64,000 bases of DNA from Tateyamaria omphalii (GTDB taxonomy: Bacteria; Pseudomonadota; Alphaproteobacteria; Rhodobacterales; Rhodobacteraceae), in the NCBI RefSeq assembly GCF_001969365.1, contig NZ_CP019312.1, positions 3,626,001-3,690,000 on the forward strand. Direction: 5' to 3'. Position 1 is the stretch's first letter; each line of letters begins with the position of its first letter. The notes under the pieces are model-generated. The model was not told where the DNA came from. It saw only the letters and a program-made list of their open reading frames with translations, and ran no database searches. This document shows, piece by piece, positions 42,816 to 50,895 of the stretch. Made by a program: the position numbers and the translations under genes.

Positions 42816-44474
42816 GTGGCGCTTACCTCCTTTTTCCAGTCCGACACTCCGCGCAGTGCGGCGCCGCGCACTTTGCCCATCCTCGGCTGGCTGGTCGCAC
42901 TCATTTGCCTGCTGCCAATGGCGGCCGTTGCGGTGGCCGCTGCGACGGGCGGGACGGAGACGGTGCAGCACCTGATCGGCACGGTTCTGGGACGCTATAC
43001 CGGCAACACGCTCCTACTGGTGGCGCTTGTGTCCATCGGCACTTTCGCCATCGGCACCGGGGCGGCATGGCTTGTGACCATGACACGCTTCCCCGGCGTG
43101 CGCCTGTTCGAGATCGCGCTCGTGCTGCCGCTCGCCTTCCCGGCCTACGTGCTGGCCTATGCCTACACTCACATTCTCGACCACCCCGGCATCGTGCAAA
43201 CCACCCTGCGCAGCGTCATGGGCTGGGGGCCACGCGACTACTGGTTCCCGGAAATCCGCAGCCTTGGCGGGGCGGCGGCGATGCTGGTGCTGGTGCTCTA
43301 TCCCTACGTCTACCTGCTCAGCCGCGCGGCCTTCATCCAGCAAAGCGGGTCCACCTTCATGGCCGCACGGGCGCTGGGGTCACGGCCTCTGGCCGCATTC
43401 TTCCGGGTCAGCCTGCCGCTCGCACGCCCCGCCATCGCGGCGGGCGTTCTGCTGGCGGTGATGGAAACCATCGCCGATTTCGGCACGGTCGCCTATTTCG
43501 GCGTGCAGACCTTTGCCACGGGCATCTACACCAGCTGGTTCTCGATGGGGGACCGGGCGGGCGCCGCGCAACTGGCACTTTGCCTCCTCAGCTTCGCGCT
43601 GCTGCTGGCGGTGCTGGAACGGACCCAACGGGGGCAGGCCAAGTACCACGATCCCAGCCGTGGCCAACGCCACCACCCGCCACTGACGCTCACAGGCTGG
43701 CCAGCCACAGGCGCAATCGCCTTGTGCAGCGTGCCCGTGCTCTTCGGCGCGCTCTTCCCTATCATCGCGCTGTTGAACATGGGGATCGGGTCGGAACAGG
43801 ACCTGCTCAGCAGCCGTTACCTGGGCTTCATCCGCAATTCACTGGTGCTGGCGACGACCGCCGCGGGGCTCACGCTCGTGGCGGCGATCACCGTGGGCTA
43901 CTACCTGCGCAGCCGTCCGGGACGGCCCTCGACCATCGCGGCCTACATCGCGCGGCTGGGATACGCGGTGCCGGGCGGGGTGATCGCCGTGGGACTGCTG
44001 GTGCCGTTCGCTGCCTTCGACAACGCCCTTGATGCGTGGATGCGGGCCACGTTCGACATCTCGACGGGGCTGCTGATCACCGGCTCAATCTGGCTTCTGG
44101 TCTTTGCCTACATGGTGCGGTTCCTCGCCGCCGCCCTTGGCGCCTACGAAGGCGGGCAGGCGCTGGTTCACGCCAACATGGACGCGGCCAGCCGGTCGCT
44201 GGGCAAGGGGCCGTTCGCCACCCTGCGCCGCGTGCACCTGCCGATCCTGACGCCCAGTCTGCTCACGGCGCTGCTGATCGTGTTCGTGGACGTGATGAAG
44301 GAACTGCCCGCCACGCTGATCATGCGGCCCTTCAACTATGACACGCTGGCGGTCCAAGCGTACCGGCTGGCGTCGGATGAACGGCTGAACGGCGCGGCGG
44401 TCCCCAGCCTCGTGATCGTGGCCGTGGGCCTGCTGCCGGTGATCCTGATCTGCCGCCAAGTGGGGCGCCGCTAA
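42816..44474 (+). CDS. Fused iron(III)-type ABC transporter permease (FbpB-like)
   Basis: A 552-residue permease made of two fused BPD_transp_1 units with about twelve hydrophobic helices; coupling loops are AARALGSRPLAAFFRVSLP near 185 and AASRSLGKGPFATLRRVHLP near 465. AFPAYVLAYAY and ADFGTVAYFGVQTF are typical of the iron(III) FbpB/SfuB group. The start is uncertain: GTG at 42816 fits the family N-terminus but has only a weak site. No binding protein or ATPase gene is adjacent, so it is an orphan that relies on genes elsewhere. Confidence 0.85.
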   Translation: MALTSFFQSDTPRSAAPRTLPILGWLVALICLLPMAAVAVAAATGGTETVQHLIGTVLGRYTGNTLLLVALVSIGTFAIGTGAAWLVTMTRFPGVRLFEIALVLPLAFPAYVLAYAYTHILDHPGIVQTTLRSVMGWGPRDYWFPEIRSLGGAAAMLVLVLYPYVYLLSRAAFIQQSGSTFMAARALGSRPLAAFFRVSLPLARPAIAAGVLLAVMETIADFGTVAYFGVQTFATGIYTSWFSMGDRAGAAQLALCLLSFALLLAVLERTQRGQAKYHDPSRGQRHHPPLTLTGWPATGAIALCSVPVLFGALFPIIALLNMGIGSEQDLLSSRYLGFIRNSLVLATTAAGLTLVAAITVGYYLRSRPGRPSTIAAYIARLGYAVPGGVIAVGLLVPFAAFDNALDAWMRATFDISTGLLITGSIWLLVFAYMVRFLAAALGAYEGGQALVHANMDAASRSLGKGPFATLRRVHLPILTPSLLTALLIVFVDVMKELPATLIMRPFNYDTLAVQAYRLASDERLNGAAVPSLVIVAVGLLPVILICRQVGRR

Positions 44475-44528
44475 GGCCGCGACCGCGTCCGCCAGCACTC
44501 CGTGCCCCGCAACAATCCAGCGCGCCGT

Positions 44529-45302
44529 TCACTCGGCAGGCAGGTCGTCGCCATCCCGCCGGGGCCGACCGCCACGCCCACCGATAAAGTCCTCCGACAC
44601 CGTGCCTTTGAAACAGCGCGGGAAGAACGGGTAGGTATCGGTTGCGAAATAGACATACTGCCCGTCAACCATCGCCCCGTTGCATTCATCCAGCGTGCCG
44701 GACCCTGCAACAAACTCGTAATCCTGCACATAGGTGCCGTCATGGGCGCCACCGGGACCGGATTCGCGCGCGCCAGGTTTCAGCTGCCAAGACGATTGCA
44801 CGTCTGCGCCGACATAGTGAATTTCGAACCCGTCCGCCGCATAGCCAAACAGCGTACCGTCAAGCGCGCCTGTCACGGCCGAAGGGATGCCGTGGTAGTG
44901 ATACATCCCGTCCCCGTCCACATGCGCGTTCTGCGCATCCATGATCAGTCCGCCCATACCTTCGACATTCCAGCCGGACGACGGATCGCGTGACCAGCCG
45001 CGCTCATCTGTCGGGTCATAATATTCCGCGGTGCCCGGACGCAGGGGGATGCCGGTCACGGTGATGCCCGAAATACGAACCCTATCGGTGATCGTGTCGG
45101 TCAGCTCCGGCGTCGCATCCATGCAAAAATTGTGGTCCTGCGGCTCTACCGTGGCTCCGGGCCGCCATGTGCCGGTGTCGTGGTCCGGCACGCCGTCGGA
45201 CGTGATGCAGCGCTGATCCCCATCCACGGTGATGGTGACGTGTGCTTGAACCGCACCGCCGGTCAAAGCCGTCAGAACAAGCGTGATGCAGAGTGTCTTC
45301 AT
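44529..45302 (-). CDS. Secreted YHYH-domain protein
   Basis: A 257-residue secreted protein: signal peptide to VQA near residue 19, then a YHYH domain with MYHYHGIPS near 145 and the ALDGTLFGYAADGFEIHY block near 158. The start at 45302 is preferred because GGAGGG sits 4 bases upstream; a TTG or ATG 12 bases earlier would put that site inside the gene. The family is widespread in marine bacteria, often with possible metal-binding histidines; no reaction is known. Cys residues (RCITS, NFCMD, DECNG, RCFKG) suggest disulfides. Confidence 0.85.
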   Translation of the reverse strand: MKTLCITLVLTALTGGAVQAHVTITVDGDQRCITSDGVPDHDTGTWRPGATVEPQDHNFCMDATPELTDTITDRVRISGITVTGIPLRPGTAEYYDPTDERGWSRDPSSGWNVEGMGGLIMDAQNAHVDGDGMYHYHGIPSAVTGALDGTLFGYAADGFEIHYVGADVQSSWQLKPGARESGPGGAHDGTYVQDYEFVAGSGTLDECNGAMVDGQYVYFATDTYPFFPRCFKGTVSEDFIGGRGGRPRRDGDDLPAE

Positions 45303-45422
45303 GGTGCCCTCCATGTGTTTGGCTAAGAGTTCAACGGGGGCAACGGGTGTTTCTGTCGGTTGTCGGTTGAGAGTGGAGGGGCGGCCATTGTCGGTGAGCG
45401 GGTGTTGGCCGATGCGGCTATC

Positions 45423-45881
45423 TTAGATAATCCGCTGCTCCAGTTCCGCAGGATCATCTGTCTCGACGTGCCAGAACGCGGCCGCGCCTTCGGGCATGCG
45501 ATCCAGCACGCGCGCAAAATCCCTCGCATTGGTGCAGCGCCGGATGGCCCAGGCCGTGGCCTCGATCGCGTTGTCCGGCGTCAGGTTGTGGTTCACCCGG
45601 ATCGCTTGCGCTTCGGCGATCAGGTCGGAACGCGCGGAAAATGGAACCGGAGGGACGCTTACATCCCAGCCCTGAACAAAGATGGCCCGCAGCACACTGG
45701 GCAGCACGGCTGCAAATTCCAGCCCCTGCTGCGCGGTCAAGCGTCGTCGAAACACCTGCAGCACGGCGTCCACAGCGGTATAGGCCATGTTGTCAGAGGT
45801 GAGCGACATCCGCTCTTTCACATCATCAAGAAAGGCGTGCCATTCCTTGGACGCGTGCCTGTATGTCCACGGCATCGGCAT
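45423..45881 (-). CDS. DUF2267 family protein
   Basis: A 152-residue all-helical protein: WTYRHASKEWHAFLDDVKER at the N-terminus, TAVDAVLQVFRRRL and AAVLPSVLRAIFVQGWD are diagnostic of DUF2267. The C-terminal part (VNHNLTPDNAIEATAWAIRRC) looks like a second, degenerate copy of the repeat. The start is uncertain between 45899 (TTG), 45881 and 45875 (ATG). Function unknown; relatives are induced by general stress in some bacteria. Confidence 0.78.
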   Translation of the reverse strand: MPMPWTYRHASKEWHAFLDDVKERMSLTSDNMAYTAVDAVLQVFRRRLTAQQGLEFAAVLPSVLRAIFVQGWDVSVPPVPFSARSDLIAEAQAIRVNHNLTPDNAIEATAWAIRRCTNARDFARVLDRMPEGAAAFWHVETDDPAELEQRII

Positions 45882-46001
45882 GGGCGGTGACCACTCCAAA
45901 CAGGATCAGTACGGACAAGCCTAGCGCCATCAGGGATGGGCTGTCGATATCCCTGGGTGCAGATGGTCCGTTACATTGTCAGTTGCAGAGGGAACCCCTC
46001 T

Positions 46002-46481
46002 TTACGACAGGCAATTTGCCAGTCGCACTGTCGCAACGCCCGACGCATCAAAGGCTGCGGATTGTCCATCGGCCCGCAGCATCGCGCCCGCCATTTCCGA
46101 TCCGTCCACCGTGATCTGGCGGGTGCTGGTCGTGTCGTCGATATCGACGGTAAAGGCCCAGCTTGCCCCCGGCGTCACGTCGTCCAGAGACACGGACAAC
46201 AGCGTGTCGCCATCCGTGACGTCAGACGTGCTGGCCGTCCCCGACACCCATTCAAGTGGCTGAAACACCTGAACGCCGGCACCCGCCGATGTCGTGTCAA
46301 AGATCAGCCCGGCTGGGGCTGCGCCCAGGTCGATCTGCACGTCCAGCCGGTCCAGCGCACAGGCGCCATCATAGCTGAGGGTGAATCGGTCCTTCGGCGC
46401 GCCGTCGCGGAAACTGACCGTCAGATCGGCAAGGGCGAAAGACGGGGCAAGGACGGCAAGGGCAACGAGGATGGGGCGCAT
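46002..46481 (-). CDS. Secreted aggregation-factor-core-like protein
   Basis: A 159-residue protein with signal peptide (MRPILVALAVLAPSFALA) and a beta-rich mature part: FRDGAPKDRFTLSYDGACAL, then GLIFDTTSAGAGVQVFQPLEWVSG and the DGSEMAGAMLRADG block. This resembles small Rhodobacterales proteins named aggregation factor core, as I recall. Two Cys (near 41 and the C-terminal NCLS) may pair. No enzymatic motif is seen. It stands alone between DUF2267 and a GST gene. Confidence 0.7.
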   Translation of the reverse strand: MRPILVALAVLAPSFALADLTVSFRDGAPKDRFTLSYDGACALDRLDVQIDLGAAPAGLIFDTTSAGAGVQVFQPLEWVSGTASTSDVTDGDTLLSVSLDDVTPGASWAFTVDIDDTTSTRQITVDGSEMAGAMLRADGQSAAFDASGVATVRLANCLS

Positions 46482-46676
46482 GAAGTGGATCTCCGATCAG
46501 GTAGATGGCATACGAGCTAGCCTGCGAAATGCGCCAGACAACCGACCGCGCCCCGTCGGGCACGAGGGTGCCTTGGAACCGGTTAATACGCGCTACCGGA
46601 CCGTGCGGTACGGCAGCGCGTTCTTTTTGGGCGAGTTTCAGACACAGGTAAAGATCCGGTATCGCGCCCGAACCCC

Positions 46677-46694
46677 TTGTCCCCGCGGGGACAA
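46677..46694. repeat. Perfect 18-base palindrome TTGTCCCC-GCGGGGACAA type
   Basis: An exact palindrome centred on CCCCGCGGGG, just beyond the 3' end of the minus-strand GST gene. Its 16-base core is identical to 21412-21427 (inside saccharopine dehydrogenase) and its 10-base centre recurs at 47617-47626 upstream of the GST gene. It could act as a terminator stem or a protein site. Confidence 0.55.
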
Positions 46695-46701
46695 ACCGGC
46701 C

Positions 46702-47577
46702 TCAGTCGTCCTTTGGCGCGATCTTGTCCTGCGTCTGCGTGTCAAAATCCGACGCGTCATGGCGGTTGTGCAGCTGCATCTCCGGCTCTCCGAAGGCCCG
46801 GTTCACCATGCGCCCCCGCAACGTCGCGGGCCGCGCGTCGATCTTCTTGGCCCAGGCCAGCACATTGGAATAACTCTCCACATCCAGAAACTCCGCCGCG
46901 CCATAGAGCCGCCCTAGGCACAGCTGCCCGTACCAAGGCCAGATCGCCATGTCGGCTATGGTATAATCGTCGCCCGCAATAAACGGCTTCTCCGCAAGTT
47001 CGCGGTCCAGCACATCAAGCTGCCGCTTGCTCTCCATCGCGTAACGGTTGATCGGGTATTCGTACTTCTCCGGCGCGTAAGCATAGAAGTGCCCGAACCC
47101 GCCGCCCAGGAACGGAGCAGAGCCCATTTGCCACATCAGCCAGTTGAGGGTTTCCGTGCGCGCAGGACCGGAGGCGGGAAGGAACATGCCGAATTTTTCA
47201 GCGAGGTGGATCAGGATCGAACCGCTTTCAAAGACGCGCAATTCCGCGTCGCCTGACCGGTCGATGAGCGCGGGGATCTTGGAGTTGGGGTTGGCGCCGA
47301 CAAAACCCGACCCGAACTGGTCACCCTCTCCGATGTCGATCAGCCAGGCGTCGTACTCGGCGTCTGAAACGCTCGCTTCCAGCAGCTCTTCGAACAGCAT
47401 CGTGACCTTCACCCCGTTGGGCGTGGCCAGCGAGTAAAGCTGAAACGGATGCTTGCCGACCGGCAGGTCCTTGTCCTGGGTCGGCCCGGCGATCGGGCGG
47501 TTGATCGAGGCGAACTTGCCGCCGGACTCTGCGTCCCAGGTCCATTTTGCGGGGGGCGTGTAGGTGGGATCGCTCAT
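46702..47577 (-). CDS. yghU: YghU-type glutathione S-transferase/disulfide-bond oxidoreductase
   Basis: A 291-residue nu-class GST. The N-terminal extension (SDPTYTPPAKWTWD and GKFASINRP) is the YghU hallmark. The thioredoxin-like domain follows (FQLYSLATPNGVKVTMLFEELLE), with the binding loop NPNSKIPALID and VFESGSILIHLAEKFG. The helical domain keeps MGSAPFLGGGFGHFYAYAPE and DDYTIADMAIWPWYG. YghU proteins reduce disulfides with two bound glutathiones. The start at 47577 gives the family N-terminus. The flanks carry the CCCCGCGGGG palindrome on both sides. Confidence 0.9.
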   Translation of the reverse strand: MSDPTYTPPAKWTWDAESGGKFASINRPIAGPTQDKDLPVGKHPFQLYSLATPNGVKVTMLFEELLEASVSDAEYDAWLIDIGEGDQFGSGFVGANPNSKIPALIDRSGDAELRVFESGSILIHLAEKFGMFLPASGPARTETLNWLMWQMGSAPFLGGGFGHFYAYAPEKYEYPINRYAMESKRQLDVLDRELAEKPFIAGDDYTIADMAIWPWYGQLCLGRLYGAAEFLDVESYSNVLAWAKKIDARPATLRGRMVNRAFGEPEMQLHNRHDASDFDTQTQDKIAPKDD

Positions 47578-47616
47578 GTCGGTGGCCTTTCGGTTCAAGT
47601 GTGACGGCAAGGTATT

Positions 47617-47626
47617 CCCCGCGGGG
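47617..47626. repeat. CCCCGCGGGG palindrome upstream of yghU
   Basis: The 10-base centre of the palindrome found at 46677-46694, here 40 bases before the GST start and continued as GGGGACAC on one side only. Being in the promoter region it could be an operator, but with its twin beyond the gene end it is better treated as a repeated palindrome. Confidence 0.4.
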
Positions 47627-47666
47627 ACACGCGCAAGGGGGCAGGCTGTGCCGTGGCGCACAAGGG

Positions 47667-48530
47667 TCAGTCAGGCAGCAGCGCATCCAGCATCGGATGG
47701 GGAAAGCTGCGCTGGGTGGTGACGGCATAGAACGTGTCGGTGATGCCTGTATCGAAGGGCGCGGTGACAAGCTGGCCGGAGGCGATTTCGTCTGCCAGCA
47801 CGATGTCAGGTGCAAGGGCAAGGCCCGCCCCTTCGCGCGCGAGCAGGCGAACCATCGCCATGTCATCCACGTCCGCAATGATGCGGGGCTGCAAGCCCAG
47901 CCGCGCGGTCAGGCGGTTGAAGCCCGTGCGGATAGCGCTTTCGGTGGGCACGATCACAGGCTCGGAATTCAGAAGTGAAATCAATGTCTTGTGTCGCATT
48001 CGGTCTGCGGTACCATGCAGGCTGACGGCGTGGCCGGCAAGGCGGTGGGCAATGAAGTCTGATCCGGCCGCACTGGTCGGCGCGTCTGTGGTCAGCACGA
48101 CATCAAGCGCCAGCTCGGAAAGTGACCGGAGCAGGGGCGTGTTTTGTCCGGATTTCAGCACAATATCGACCTCCGGGTGATCGAGCACCGGGCGCAGGAA
48201 CTGCATCTGGAAGTTGCGCGACAGGGTCGACAGCGCGCCGACGCGCAGGGGTGGGGCGTGGGCCGCACTGCGGTTCAGGGTCTCCATCAACTCCTGCCCG
48301 GTGCCAAAGATGCGGTCCGCGTGGTCGAGGGCGATGCGTCCGACCTCCGTCAGCTTCAACTGGCGGCCCACGCGGTCAAAGAGGGCATGGCCCAGTCTCG
48401 CCTCCAACGCCTTGATCTGCGTGGATAAAGCAGATTGCGACAGGTTCAGCTTTTCCGCGGCGCGGGTCAGGTTGCCCTCATGTGCAACGGCGCGGAAATA
48501 GCGGAGGTGGTGGTAGTTCAGGGTGTCCAT
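47667..48530 (-). CDS. LysR-family regulator of the SbtA-like gene
   Basis: A 287-residue LysR regulator: HTH at 1-60 (YHHLRYFRAVAHEGNLTRAAEKLNLSQSALSTQIK), effector domain from about 90. The start at 48530 (MDTLNYHHLRYF) is the usual family opening. It is divergent from the sodium/bicarbonate-type permease gene with a 96-base shared promoter region that contains a 10-base palindrome. Regulation of inorganic-carbon uptake by a LysR protein (CmpR/CcmR type) is known in cyanobacteria; a like role here is inference. Confidence 0.9.
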   Translation of the reverse strand: MDTLNYHHLRYFRAVAHEGNLTRAAEKLNLSQSALSTQIKALEARLGHALFDRVGRQLKLTEVGRIALDHADRIFGTGQELMETLNRSAAHAPPLRVGALSTLSRNFQMQFLRPVLDHPEVDIVLKSGQNTPLLRSLSELALDVVLTTDAPTSAAGSDFIAHRLAGHAVSLHGTADRMRHKTLISLLNSEPVIVPTESAIRTGFNRLTARLGLQPRIIADVDDMAMVRLLAREGAGLALAPDIVLADEIASGQLVTAPFDTGITDTFYAVTTQRSFPHPMLDALLPD

Positions 48531-48551
48531 ACATTCAGAATATAGAACGAA

Positions 48552-48561
48552 ATTGCGCAAT
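48552..48561. promoter_or_regulatory. Candidate LysR operator ATTGCGCAAT
   Basis: A perfect 10-base palindrome inside the AT-rich gap between the divergent LysR and SbtA-like genes, 21 bases before the LysR ATG. A TATAAG at 48578-48583 could be the -10 box of the permease gene. The LysR T-N-A pattern is compatible but not proof. Confidence 0.4.
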
Positions 48562-48626
48562 AGTTATATTTTTTATCTATAAGACACGCCGCTACATCCT
48601 CCGTCAGACCAAAGGAGAGGCGAGTC

Positions 48627-49682
48627 ATGGATATTGTTACCGAGATCGTTACGACCATTCTGGCGCAATTGCAGAAGCCGACGCTCGCCTTTCTGATTGG
48701 CGGGATGGTGTTGGCCGCGCTGGGCAGCAAGTTCGAGATCCCCGACGCGATCTACAAGTTTATCGTTGCGCTGCTGTTGCTCAAAGTTGGCATCGGCGCG
48801 GGGATTTCGGTGCGCGAAGCAAACTTTGTGGAACTGGCGGTGCCGGCCCTTCTCGCGGCGGCGCTTGGCATTTCCATCGTCGTCCTGGGCCGCTTCACAC
48901 TGTCCAAATGGCGGGGCGTGTCGCAGCTGGATGCGACGGCCACGGTCGGCTTGTTTGGCGCGGTGTCCGCCTCGACCCTCGCGGCGGGCATGGCGGTTCT
49001 GGATGACGAAGGCATCGCTTATGAAGGGTTCATCGGCGCGCTGTACCCGTTCATGGATGTGGCGGCGCTGGTGACGGCCATTGTGCTGGCGCGGCTGGCG
49101 ACCGCGCGCAAGGCGGCGACGGCCAATGTGCAGGGTGGAACCATCACCATGGGCGGCGGCACAGGCGGTCCGGCGGTCGAAAAGGGTCTGATCAGGGGTA
49201 TTCTTGTCGACACTGCGCGGTCGCCTGCGATTTCCGCCCTGCTTCTGGGTATCGCGCTTGGCCTCTTTGCACGGCCTGAATCGGTCTATGCCAGCTTTTA
49301 CGAGCCGCTGTTCCGGGGCCTCTTGTCGGTGCTGATGCTGATCATGGGGATTGAGGCGTGGTCGCGGCTGTCGGAGTTGAAGGGCGTGGCGCACGCCTAT
49401 CTGTTCTACGGAATCACTGCGCCGCTGGTGCATGGGGCGCTGGGATTTGGTGCAGGTCTGATCGCGCATCATCTGACAGGCTTTTCGGCAGGCGGTGTGG
49501 TGCTGTTGTCGATCATGGCGGCGTCGAGCTCTGACATCTCTGGTCCGCCCACGATGCGCGCCGCGCTGCCGGAGGCGAACCCGTCCGCCTATGTGGGCAC
49601 GTCCACGGGGCTGGGCACGCCGGTGGCAATCCTGAGCATCCCGCTGTTCATGGCGCTGGCCGATTGGTTTGTGGGGTTTTGA
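48627..49682 (+). CDS. SbtA-like sodium-dependent bicarbonate permease
   Basis: A 351-residue integral membrane protein of two five-helix halves. FLIGGMVLAALGSKFEIPDAIYKFIVALLLLKVG near the start, FGAVSASTLAAGMAVLDDEG near 112 and MAASSSDISGPPTMRAALPEANPS near 298 are SbtA-family blocks. SbtA imports bicarbonate with sodium in cyanobacteria; proteobacterial members are less studied. No SbtB-like PII partner is adjacent. AAAGGAGAGG lies 8 bases before the ATG. Control by the divergent LysR is likely. Confidence 0.85.
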   Translation: MDIVTEIVTTILAQLQKPTLAFLIGGMVLAALGSKFEIPDAIYKFIVALLLLKVGIGAGISVREANFVELAVPALLAAALGISIVVLGRFTLSKWRGVSQLDATATVGLFGAVSASTLAAGMAVLDDEGIAYEGFIGALYPFMDVAALVTAIVLARLATARKAATANVQGGTITMGGGTGGPAVEKGLIRGILVDTARSPAISALLLGIALGLFARPESVYASFYEPLFRGLLSVLMLIMGIEAWSRLSELKGVAHAYLFYGITAPLVHGALGFGAGLIAHHLTGFSAGGVVLLSIMAASSSDISGPPTMRAALPEANPSAYVGTSTGLGTPVAILSIPLFMALADWFVGF

Positions 49683-49811
49683 TGGAGCCGAACCATTCCG
49701 GTCAGGCCATTGATGTGTCTAACCCGGATGCTTTTCTTGCGGTGTGCCAGTTGTGGCGGCCATAAATCCACGTAAGTTCCAGGACTGAATGTCGGAAACG
49801 CGGTGCACCCC

Positions 49812-50138
49812 ATGTCTGAAGACCCCCCCGTTCCCTTAACACTTGAGGGCTATCTGCTTTTCTTTGGTGTTCTGCTTGTTCTGATCGTCGTTTTGTTTTG
49901 GTGGCTGCAGAAACATGAGAAGCGCGCGCGGGATAGTTTCTTTGCGCAGTTTGATCCTTCGGAACTAAGGATGAGCCCGCACAAGGTGGGGTTGGTTTTC
50001 AAGGTAGTCAGGGCCGACGGGGATATCGTGATAGTGCAACCAGTGTGGGACGGAAAAGCGGCGATACTCAATGGGAAAGAGGCGCGGCTGACTGCAGTTC
50101 AGGTGATGCCATTTGATGCCTCGCGATTTTTTGCCTGA
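49812..50138 (+). CDS. Small single-pass membrane protein, unrecognised
   Basis: A 108-residue protein: short acidic N-terminus, one strong transmembrane helix (about 11-31, LLFFGVLLVLIVVLFWWL), a basic stretch (KHEKRARD) that would face the cytoplasm, then a beta-rich soluble part (KVGLVFKVVRADGDIVIVQPVWDGKAAILNGK). A GTG three codons earlier is an alternative start. No family recognised. It stands alone after the SbtA-like gene. Confidence 0.6.
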   Translation: MSEDPPVPLTLEGYLLFFGVLLVLIVVLFWWLQKHEKRARDSFFAQFDPSELRMSPHKVGLVFKVVRADGDIVIVQPVWDGKAAILNGKEARLTAVQVMPFDASRFFA

Positions 50139-50386
50139 TCCAGACGGGATTTCTACTCACCGGCACGGAGTCAAGCCGAAGGCGCCGTGCATCGCCAGAC
50201 CGCCCCGCCGGGCTGGCGATTTGGTTGGTCTGGGTGCATCGCTCGTATCGAAGATGTGTTTGGCTGCCATAAAGTGAATCGAACTTGCCTTGGATCGCCA
50301 CCCCGCGGTCTGGCAATGCACGCCTCAGGTTTTGCACAACTGTTCAAGCAGCGGAGGCTGACGTAGCACGACTACCGCCTCAACGT
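50139..50386. other. Gene-free gap with inverted repeats
   Basis: Nothing coding is seen between the small membrane gene and rpmJ. Two inverted repeats stand out: CACGG...CCGTG at 50165-50189 and ATCGCCAG...CTGGCGAT at 50191-50220, the latter with a GC-rich 14-base loop. They could end transcription of the upstream gene or belong to a small RNA. No T run follows either stem. Confidence 0.4.
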
Positions 50387-50415
50387 AAAAAGCCGCCCCG
50401 GTTGGAGCGGCTTTC
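50387..50415 (-). terminator. Intrinsic terminator of rpmJ
   Basis: Read on the minus strand: AAAGCCGC, a 10-base spacer region, GCGGCTTT followed by TTT. It lies 22 bases beyond the rpmJ stop. The stem of eight pairs with a U run is a textbook intrinsic terminator. Confidence 0.8.
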
Positions 50416-50436
50416 AAAGCTTTATCGCTGTGAGCC

Positions 50437-50562
50437 TCAGCCCTGGCGGGCTTTGAACCGGCGCTGCGTCTTGTTGATGACGTACACACGGCCCTTGCGG
50501 CGCACGACGCGGCAGTCGCGGTGCCGGTTCTTGAGCGAGCGGAGCGAGTTTCGAACCTTCAT
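50437..50562 (-). CDS. rpmJ: 50S ribosomal protein L36, zinc-free type
   Basis: A 41-residue ribosomal protein, too short for most gene callers. It starts [17 protein letters not shown] and ends [12 protein letters not shown]. It has a single Cys and lacks the CxxC...C...H zinc set of the classical form, so it is the YkgO-like C-minus paralogue that is standard in alphaproteobacteria. GAGGAAG lies 5 bases before the ATG on this strand. L36 helps fold 23S rRNA in the large subunit. An intrinsic terminator follows; tRNA-Val lies upstream on the same strand. Confidence 0.93.
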   Translation of the reverse strand: MKVRNSLRSLKNRHRDCRVVRRKGRVYVINKTQRRFKARQG

Positions 50563-50671
50563 GGCGCTTCTTCCTCATGTTTCATGGCGCGAAGCAGCGC
50601 CGGGGTTGCGTTTTGGCACTTGGGGTGCCGGTGTATGTGCCCAAGCGGGTTGCCCCGTTTGGCGGAATGAA

Positions 50672-50746
50672 TGGTGGGCGATACAAGGATCGAACTTGTG
50701 ACCCCTTCGATGTCAACGAAGTGCTCTACCGCTGAGCTAATCGCCC
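50672..50746 (-). tRNA. tRNA-Val (GAC)
   Basis: A 75-base tRNA on the minus strand including an encoded CCA. The acceptor stem is GGGCGAT/ATCGCCC, the D arm TAGCTCAGCGGTAGAGC, and the anticodon stem CTTCG/CGAAG holds loop TTGACAT with anticodon GAC. The T arm contains the GTTCGATCC loop. It reads valine codons GUC and GUU. It lies between rpmJ and the N-formylglutamate amidohydrolase gene. Confidence 0.96.
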
Positions 50747-50895
50747 ACTCTGACCGTCCCGAATTGCCTGCCCACAAAGAAAGTGGGCGCGGGAATCCGC
50801 GCCGGGTGAGGGGCGTATAAAAGGAGTCGAAGAGAGGATCAAGGGCTTTTGGCTTTCCCATTTCTCGGGCTATGTTGGACGCCAGAGGAGGGGCC

